This document shows, piece by piece, positions 41,252-47,136 of a stretch of DNA of 47,136 nt. A program made the position numbers and the translations under genes. Source of the DNA: Patescibacteria group bacterium (GTDB taxonomy: Bacteria; Patescibacteriota; Minisyncoccia; UBA6257; 2-01-FULL-56-20); NCBI GenBank assembly GCA_025054755.1, contig JANWZH010000001.1, positions 1-47,136 on the forward strand, written 5' to 3'. A model generated the notes under the pieces. That model had not been told where the DNA came from and ran no database searches. It worked only from the letters and a program-made list of their open reading frames with translations. Within the stretch, counting starts at the first letter, position 1. The number at the start of each line of letters is the position of its first letter.

Positions 41252-41737
41252 TTATTGCCAATTAACAGTTCCGGGCAAGTTAGAAGGACATTCAATTTCT
41301 GACCAATTATATTTTCCATCACTAATTTTAGGACCCAACAAAACAAAAAATGTATTTACTATAACAAAGGCTAGTAAAATAATTGCTACGCCCCAAGCTG
41401 TATTTTTAAGCATGTTTTTCCCCTCCTCTATTTTTTTCTGATTCCCTCTTGAAAGAATAATTAAAAAAGATCCTATTAAAAAAATTAGTGGAGCAAAAAT
41501 AAATAAAGCAAAAGTTATTCCTAAATAAATAGCACGCTGTGCTGTGGAAATCAAATCACACAAACTAGAACAAGGGTCTGAATATTTTCCAGCAATTGAA
41601 TTTTCTATTCTTTGAGTATTGCAAGACATAATTGGGCCCCAAAAAGGAATAGAAATTTTTTCAGCCAAAACTGATCTCGTAAAAATAAAAGTTAAAAACA
41701 AACTAAATAAACTTATAATTAATATTTTTTTAAACAT
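41252..41737 (-). CDS. Small secreted pilin-like / TrbC-VirB2-like membrane protein
   Basis: 161 residues. Signal peptide (1-25, ending VLAEK), a short Cys-containing segment (SCNTQRIENS... PCSSLCDL), then two hydrophobic helices (about 77-101 and 113-135) separated by the loop SRGNQKKIEEGKNMLKNT. Two helices with the Ser-Arg-Gly-Asn loop are the pattern of TrbC/VirB2-type pilins and their CPR relatives. No other secretion-system genes are in the window, so the pilin assignment rests on shape only. Confidence 0.65.
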   Translation of the reverse strand: MFKKILIISLFSLFLTFIFTRSVLAEKISIPFWGPIMSCNTQRIENSIAGKYSDPCSSLCDLISTAQRAIYLGITFALFIFAPLIFLIGSFLIILSRGNQKKIEEGKNMLKNTAWGVAIILLAFVIVNTFFVLLGPKISDGKYNWSEIECPSNLPGTVNWQ

Positions 41738-41738
41738 T

Positions 41739-43019
41739 TTAATAATTTTTAATTAATTGATTAGACTGTTCTTCGATTAATCTTAATCCATCACTAACAT
41801 TAATTTTGTTATTTAAAATATCTTCAATTATATTATTCAATATTTTATTAAAATTTTCTATATTAGGTTCTTGCCAAGAACGACTAATTAAAGCTTGCGA
41901 AGCAAAAACTCCCAAATTTAAATCTGAAATATATTTTGCAATTTGAGATTTAGTAGCTGGTGGTTTTTTAGAATTTGTTAAATATTTTTGATTCAAAGCA
42001 TCATAAGTCGTAGAATAAATTATAAAATCCCATGCCCAAGTTGGGTTTTTACTTTGATTTGAAACTGTTAACGCCCAATAATCTGCATAAGCATAATTAA
42101 TTGAAGCGTTTTTAAATTGTGGAACTGGAGCAATTTTAAAATTTAAATAAGGATTTCTTTTTAAAATTTCATCTATATCTTTTTGATAAGCAAAAATCAT
42201 TGCAACCTTGCCAGAAGCAAAAGCATTAATTGAATTATCAAAATTCCTAGGCCAAGTATAATTTGATGTTTTAGAATCAGAAAAACTTAAATAAAAATTT
42301 AAAATCTGTTCACTAATTGAATTTTTATCTTTTAAGCCTAAATCAAATTTTGAAACATTAAAAATTGGGATACCAGCTTGTTTCATTAAAAGCTTTAAAA
42401 TATCATTAGCATAAACAACATTTTTTTGACTTGCTCCTAAAGCTGCTCCAGCCTGAGCAATTGAATTATTTAAATCAAAAATCGTAAGTTTTTTAGCATA
42501 CTCTACAAATTCATCCCAAGTTTTTGGAGGATAAATTAATTGAGCTTTATTAAAATAATCTTGATTATAAAATAAAACTAATGAGTCAATATATAATGGC
42601 AAAGCGTAAATTTTACCATTATAAACAAAATCATCTTCTACTACTTGTGGGAAAATAGATTTAAATTGAGATAAATTAAATTGATTATCTAAAACTGGAT
42701 ATATTTTTGAAATATCTTGCAATAATGATTTACTTTTAATCATAAAAATGTCTGGTCCATAACCACTAGCTAAAGCATCAATTAATTTTTGACGATAATC
42801 ATTTGAATTAATTTGTTCATAATTAATTTTAACATTAGGTCTTAATTGTTTATATGTTTTAAACAATTCATCAAAATTTTTTTCAGGCTCAACTCCCCAA
42901 ATAGTTAATTCAATTTGAGGCAATGGAGCTGGTCGTCTGCCAAAATAAAATATTAAACCAAAAATAACAATTATTAAAAATAAACCTATAATAATAATTT
43001 GATTTCTTGAAAAATTCAT
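41739..43019 (-). CDS. Family 1 extracellular solute-binding protein, membrane-anchored
   Basis: 426 residues with one N-terminal membrane segment (7-27) and no lipobox. The rest is an SBP_bac_1 fold (sugar-type): ELTIWGVEPEKNFDEL, YGPDIFMIKS, and a C-terminal half with FASGKVAMIF and YADYWALTVS. Usually the family delivers oligosaccharides to permeases, but no permease or ATPase gene is nearby. It ends 1 nt before the pilin-like gene and follows gyrA, suggesting one transcription unit. Confidence 0.87.
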   Translation of the reverse strand: MNFSRNQIIIIGLFLIIVIFGLIFYFGRRPAPLPQIELTIWGVEPEKNFDELFKTYKQLRPNVKINYEQINSNDYRQKLIDALASGYGPDIFMIKSKSLLQDISKIYPVLDNQFNLSQFKSIFPQVVEDDFVYNGKIYALPLYIDSLVLFYNQDYFNKAQLIYPPKTWDEFVEYAKKLTIFDLNNSIAQAGAALGASQKNVVYANDILKLLMKQAGIPIFNVSKFDLGLKDKNSISEQILNFYLSFSDSKTSNYTWPRNFDNSINAFASGKVAMIFAYQKDIDEILKRNPYLNFKIAPVPQFKNASINYAYADYWALTVSNQSKNPTWAWDFIIYSTTYDALNQKYLTNSKKPPATKSQIAKYISDLNLGVFASQALISRSWQEPNIENFNKILNNIIEDILNNKINVSDGLRLIEEQSNQLIKNY

Positions 43020-43026
43020 ATTTATT

Positions 43027-45444
43027 TTATATTACCACAACGCCAGCTAATTTGTCACCAGATCTCAATTTAATAATTCTAACGCCCTGAGTTTGTCTTT
43101 GAGCTAAACGAATATCTTTTAAGGAAACTTTAATAATTTGACCTTTTTGAGAAATAGCCAAAAGTTCTTCTTGGTCAGAAATAATATGCGCAGACACTAA
43201 TATACCAGTTTTAGAAGTTATTTTAGCTGTTTTAATTCCTGATCCTCCTCTATTTTGAATTTTATATTCCTTTAAGCTAGTTTGCTTAGCAAAACCATTA
43301 CTTGAAACTACTAATAATTTTGCATCTTTTTGTTTTATAATATCAAAACCAGCAACGGCATCATTCTTTTTTAATGTAATTGCTTTAATGCCACTAGCTT
43401 GTCTTGACATTGGCCTAATTTGAGCTTCCCTAAAACGAATTGATTGGCCTTGTTCTGTCACTAAAATTAATTCATCTTTTCCAGTTGAAAGCCCAACCCA
43501 TTTTAATTCATCATTATTTTTTAAAGAAATAGCAATAATTCCTGTTCTTCTAATATTAGAAAAATCAGATAAAGCTGTTTTTTTAATTATTCCATTTTTT
43601 GTGACCATAATTAAATAATGCGAATTTAAATCAATATTTTTATCGTAAGCAATTAAAGCAGATATTTTTTCTTGTGAGTTAAGCTCTAAAAAGTTTTGTA
43701 TAGCTTTTCCTTTAGAAATTCTACTGCCCTCAGGAATTTCATAAACTTTAGTTTGGAACACTCTTCCTCTATCGGTAAAAAATAAAATATTATCATGAGT
43801 ATTAGCATTAATAATATGAGTTAAAAAATCTTCTTCTGAAATATCAGAGGCCATAACACCTTTCCCGCCTCTTTTTTGCCCACGAAAAACTGTTGGTAAA
43901 ATTCTTTTAATATAACCACTATAAGATAAAGTAATAACATTTTGTTCTTCCGGAATTAAATCTTCTTCATTAAATTCTCCTAAAGGATGAGGTATAACTT
44001 TAGTACGTCGCTCATCCCCATATTTATTTTTTAATTCCAAAAGTTCTGTTTTTATAATTTCTAAAATTTTTTTAGGATTTTTCAAAATTAATTCTAGTTC
44101 TTTAATTAATTCTCTCTTTTCTTTAAGTTCATCTTCTATTTTTTGTCTTTCCAAGGCCGCTAAAGTTTGCAATCTCATTTCTAAAATTGCATCAGCTTGA
44201 ATTGGGGTTAATTTAAAAATTTTAACTAAATTTTGATGAGCATCTGCTCTATCGCGAGACTTTTTAATAGTAGCTATAATTTTATCAATAACCGATAAGG
44301 CCTTATGCAAACCTTCTAAAATGTGCACTCTTTCTTTTGCTTTTCTTAAATCAAATTCTGTTCTTCTCTTAATAACCTCTTTACGATGTTCTAAATAAGC
44401 AACTAAAATATCTTTTAAAGAAAATGTTTGAGGTTCAATTCCGCCAGCTAAAGCAATCATATTTAAATTAAAGTTTTTTTGAAGATCAGTGTGCTTATAT
44501 AATTGATTTAAAACTTTTTGCGGAACAGCATCTGATTTAAGTTCTATGACAATTCGCAAACCCTCTCTATCTGATTCGTCTCTTAAGTCTCTAATTCCTT
44601 CAATTTTTTTATTTTGAACCAATTCAGCAATAGTCTTAATTAATTCGGCTTTATTAACTTGATAAGGAATTTCAGTAACTACAATATTAAATTGATTATT
44701 TTTTCTTTCTTCAATATCAGTTTTAGCACGACAAACAATTGCTCCTTTGCCGGTTTTATAACTTTCAATAATAGCTTTTTTGTCAAAAATTATTCCTCCT
44801 GTTGGAAAATCAGGGCCTAAAATAAATTTAGATAAATCTTCAATATTAGCATCAGGATTCTCAATTAAATAAATAATAGCGTCAACAATCTCTTTTAAAT
44901 TATGCGGTGGAATAGAAGTTGCCATTCCAACTGCAATGCCCATTGCACCATTTAAAATTAAATTTGGCAATTTAGCTGGTAAAACCTTTGGCTCATTTCT
45001 TGTGCCATCATAATTTGACATCCAATCAACTGTTTCTTTTTCTATATCAATCATCATTTCTTCGGCAATTTTAGAAAGTCGTGCCTCAGTATAACGATAA
45101 GCTGCAGCTGAATCACCATCAATTGATCCAAAATTTCCCTGTCCTTCAATTAATGGATAACGCAAAGAAAAATCCTGAGCCATTCTAACCAAAGCCTCAT
45201 ATACTGCTGCATCACCATGTGGATGATAACGTGCTAAAACCTGACCAATAACATTAGCTGACTTTCTAAATTTAGCTTGATGAGTTAATCCAGAATCCCA
45301 CATATCCCATAAAATTCGACGATGAACCGGTTTTAAACCATCTCTGACATCTGGCAGTGCCCGCGATATTATAACCGACATTGCGTAATCTAAATATGAT
45401 TCTTCAAGTTCTTGTTTAATTTCTCTTTTTTGAATTTCTGACAT
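43027..45444 (-). CDS. gyrA: DNA gyrase subunit A
   Basis: 805 residues. Breakage-reunion domain with RRILWDMWD, the catalytic tyrosine in [11 protein letters not shown], and a long coiled-coil gate; C-terminal beta-pinwheel with six blades, the first carrying the GyrA box QKRGGKG that is needed for negative supercoiling and separates gyrase from topoisomerase IV. GyrB is not in the window. It lies 2 nt after the small membrane protein gene and 7 nt before the family 1 binding protein gene. Confidence 0.97.
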   Translation of the reverse strand: MSEIQKREIKQELEESYLDYAMSVIISRALPDVRDGLKPVHRRILWDMWDSGLTHQAKFRKSANVIGQVLARYHPHGDAAVYEALVRMAQDFSLRYPLIEGQGNFGSIDGDSAAAYRYTEARLSKIAEEMMIDIEKETVDWMSNYDGTRNEPKVLPAKLPNLILNGAMGIAVGMATSIPPHNLKEIVDAIIYLIENPDANIEDLSKFILGPDFPTGGIIFDKKAIIESYKTGKGAIVCRAKTDIEERKNNQFNIVVTEIPYQVNKAELIKTIAELVQNKKIEGIRDLRDESDREGLRIVIELKSDAVPQKVLNQLYKHTDLQKNFNLNMIALAGGIEPQTFSLKDILVAYLEHRKEVIKRRTEFDLRKAKERVHILEGLHKALSVIDKIIATIKKSRDRADAHQNLVKIFKLTPIQADAILEMRLQTLAALERQKIEDELKEKRELIKELELILKNPKKILEIIKTELLELKNKYGDERRTKVIPHPLGEFNEEDLIPEEQNVITLSYSGYIKRILPTVFRGQKRGGKGVMASDISEEDFLTHIINANTHDNILFFTDRGRVFQTKVYEIPEGSRISKGKAIQNFLELNSQEKISALIAYDKNIDLNSHYLIMVTKNGIIKKTALSDFSNIRRTGIIAISLKNNDELKWVGLSTGKDELILVTEQGQSIRFREAQIRPMSRQASGIKAITLKKNDAVAGFDIIKQKDAKLLVVSSNGFAKQTSLKEYKIQNRGGSGIKTAKITSKTGILVSAHIISDQEELLAISQKGQIIKVSLKDIRLAQRQTQGVRIIKLRSGDKLAGVVVI

Positions 45445-45446
45445 GT

Positions 45447-45749
45447 TTATTTTGATATATTATATTCTTTTGGCGAACTAAAAATATTTTTTAAATAATT
45501 ATTTATATTTTCACCAATTTGTCCAATAAATGCTCCTCCAATTTTTATTTTATCTTTTAATTCTAAATTATCTTTTTGTTCTAAATTATTATTTACTAAA
45601 TTCATAGTCATAAAATTAAAATATGCTCCCCAAATATATAAAACAATTAAAAAAGCAATTGCGCTTAATATAAATAATAATCGATTTTTTGTTTTATAAT
45701 CTAATGATCTTATTTTTTCTAAAAAACTTTCTTTATTTTGCTCATTCAT
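45447..45749 (-). CDS. Small single-pass membrane protein of unknown function
   Basis: 100 residues. A charged N-terminus (1-20), one hydrophobic segment (23-43, [21 protein letters not shown]) and a polar, presumably outer C-terminal half. No recognised domain. Between the MBL-fold gene (4 nt) and gyrA (2 nt); it is probably translated with them. Confidence 0.75.
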   Translation of the reverse strand: MNEQNKESFLEKIRSLDYKTKNRLLFILSAIAFLIVLYIWGAYFNFMTMNLVNNNLEQKDNLELKDKIKIGGAFIGQIGENINNYLKNIFSSPKEYNISK

Positions 45750-45753
45750 ATTT

Positions 45754-46323
45754 TTATAATGATTTTAAAAATACAACTTCTTTATTTTTATTTAAAATAT
45801 CTTTTTTCTTAAAAACAAATTTTTCTTCTTGTTGTGGTTTTTGACTTAAATTTTTAAAAAATTCTTTTGAACCATCATCAATAAAAGAAGGAATAATAAT
45901 TTTAGGCTCTAATGTTTTAATTAGTTTTACTGCATCTTCTACTTTTATAAAAGGCTTTCCACTAGAAGGAATAAATAAAATATCTGGCTCTTCAATATCA
46001 TCTAAAAAATCTCCATCCGGCATTTCAGCTAATGGTCCTAAAAAAACAAATTTAATATCTTCCCAAATTATCTTAAAAACAGTTTTAATAAATTTTTCAG
46101 TTGATTCTTTTTCTAATTGAAAACCATAAATCTCAATATCTTGAATATCATATTCGCCGGCAAAAACAATTTCATTATTTAAAAGTGGCAATGGCAAATT
46201 AGTTGGAATAATTGTTTTTAAAATAATATCTCCTTTTAATCTATTGTTTATGGGATCGATTAAAATACTTTTTTCTCCAGATTGCAGCCTAAAACAATTT
46301 TGCCCAAAATAATTAACAATCAT
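45754..46323 (-). CDS. MBL-fold (UlaG-like) protein lacking the metal-binding signature
   Basis: 189 residues. The start MIVNYFGQNCFRLQSGEKSILIDP is the first strands of metallo-beta-lactamase-fold UlaG-like proteins, and the end (PDILFIPSSGKP, IIIPSFIDDG) matches their last part. The HxHxDH signature expected near the middle is missing: after DIILKTIIPTN the sequence moves directly to the VFAGEYDIQ strand. So a metal centre is unlikely, and it may be a degenerate or structural member. Upstream is an inverted repeat, ATCTTAT/ATAAGAT, at 46331-46350. Confidence 0.78.
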   Translation of the reverse strand: MIVNYFGQNCFRLQSGEKSILIDPINNRLKGDIILKTIIPTNLPLPLLNNEIVFAGEYDIQDIEIYGFQLEKESTEKFIKTVFKIIWEDIKFVFLGPLAEMPDGDFLDDIEEPDILFIPSSGKPFIKVEDAVKLIKTLEPKIIIPSFIDDGSKEFFKNLSQKPQQEEKFVFKKKDILNKNKEVVFLKSL

Positions 46324-46330
46324 AAATTAA

Positions 46331-46350
46331 ATCTTATCAAAAAATAAGAT
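46331..46350. repeat. Short inverted repeat upstream of the MBL-fold gene
   Basis: ATCTTAT (46331-46337) and ATAAGAT (46344-46350) with a 6-nt loop, 7 nt ahead of the ATG at 46323. It may be an operator or a 5' hairpin; it has no terminator features in the direction of transcription. Confidence 0.4.
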
Positions 46351-46422
46351 AAATTTCCAGTTTTTATATTATTTTATTTAATTAAACAATAAATTTATAA
46401 ATTTTATTATATATGCTAATTT

Positions 46423-47136
46423 TTATTTTGTTGATTCATAAATTGCACGAATTTCTTTATAATTTAATGCCCTATTATAAACATAAAATTCATCTGCTAA
46501 ACCAACAAGCTTTCTTTGATCGCAATATGCATCACTTCCTAAAATCTCAAAAGGTTGATTAGATGAAATAATAGAAGCAGGAATTATACCACTTAAATTA
46601 GAATTATTAATTAGTCCATCAATAAATAAATCTAAAACAGAATTATTTCCATCATAAACTCCAGCTACAAAATGCCATTAATTATCATTAACACTTATAT
46701 TAGAAACTCTTACAGCATCATAGCTCCCAGCGCCTCCATCTTTATCTAACATTAATCTTAATTTGCCATCATTTGGTTCGCCTACTGTGAGCATATGATT
46801 CCATTGCATACCATTCCATCTTCCTAAAATTTTCCCACCATTATCAGAAGTTTTAATCCAGGCAATTAAAGAAAATTCTTTTGTAAAACTCATTCCAGCA
46901 GGATTATTTTTTCTAGCACAATTATTAATTCCTGATAAATTAAGACAAAAACCTTTTTTACAATCAATGTTGGTAAATAAATCAACAGGAGTTGTTGATG
47001 AATAAACAGTTAAATGATTATCATAACCAGATCTATCATAAGCAATAGTTCCCGAACCTTCATCAAAAGACCAATAACCTACTAGACCACCAACAAATGG
47101 AGCTAGATTAAGATCTGTCCCTAATTCATATATTGA
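46423..47136 (-). pseudogene. LamG-domain surface/pilin-like protein with an in-frame TAA (5' end cut by window)
   Basis: The frame enters from the right edge with DLNLAPFVGGLVGYWSFDEG, the typical start of a LamG/concanavalin-like domain in CPR pilin-like proteins. It runs to ISVNDN, hits TAA at 46680-46678, and resumes at once in the same frame with WHFVAGVYDG, IDGLINN, GLADEFYVYNRAL and EIRAIYESTK, stopping at 46425-46423. The two halves match one continuous LamG domain, so a single base change (such as CAA or AAA to TAA) explains the break. The shorter ORF starting at 46893 is an internal part of this gene. Confidence 0.8.

Noticed and set aside
46678..46680. Stop codon reassignment as explanation of the LamG break
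   Set aside because: TAA ends many intact genes in this window. Reassignment known in some CPR groups concerns UGA, and UGA also ends genes here (for example the ATP-grasp gene).

Overview
The window looks like a stretch of a small, very AT-rich genome from the Candidate Phyla Radiation (Patescibacteria), most likely a Parcubacteria-type lineage. Evidence: a complete S10/spc-type ribosomal protein cluster with no uL30 gene between S5 and L15, almost no Shine-Dalgarno-like sequences, tightly packed genes, a trimmed valyl-tRNA synthetase, a secreted protein with an N-terminal peptidoglycan-binding domain and Pro-Thr linker, a pilin-like two-helix protein, and several proteins whose general look I know only from these lineages. 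Lineage assignment is inference; no 16S gene is present.

Layout. 1-753 is the cut 5' part of a membrane-anchored protein gene. 926-10609 (minus) is the ribosomal protein cluster, read from rplC to secY: L3, L4, L23, L2, S19, L22, S3, L16, L29, S17, L14, L24, L5, S14, S8, L6, L18, S5, L15, SecY. Divergent from it, 10757-13679 holds rpsO, an NYN-type nuclease and pnp, an RNA-decay group. 13681-21337 is a translation block: argS, two tandem structured small RNAs, smpB, a tRNA-Ile(UAU), mnmA, tsaD and valS. 21334-23439 has a membrane methyltransferase / ATP-grasp pair divergent from tmRNA (ssrA). 23493-26524 has a zinc/manganese-type ABC pair and a thioredoxin / membrane CPLC-protein pair. 26525-28616 has a GpsA-like dehydrogenase and a decaying deoxynucleotide cluster: intact dut, dcd frameshifted by a 5-bp tandem duplication, and a scar in which the start of thyA is joined to the end of a dihydrofolate-reductase-like gene. 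28740-37425 is a cell-surface region: an S-layer-like protein with an attenuator-like upstream region, a winged-helix regulator with an in-frame repeat tract, and a 1582-residue secreted protein (phospholipase-C-like domain plus three lamin-tail domains). 37427-46323 (minus) has MBL-fold protein, gyrA, two unpartnered solute-binding proteins, a pilin-like protein, a phosphoglycerate-mutase-family protein with an altered active site, a holin-like protein and secG. The right edge cuts a LamG-domain gene interrupted by an in-frame TAA.

Themes. (1) Several first genes of transcription units have a TATAAT-like box ending 6-7 nt before the ATG, implying leaderless mRNAs. (2) Translation quality control is well represented: smpB and tmRNA with a non-standard predicted tag, tsaD and mnmA for tRNA modification, and a UAU-anticodon tRNA that could read AUA without lysidine. 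(3) The dNTP genes and the LamG gene show recent decay. (4) The best candidates for undescribed biology are the two small RNAs at 15475-15724, the switch-like region upstream of the S-layer-like gene, and the remodelled phosphoglycerate-mutase homologue.
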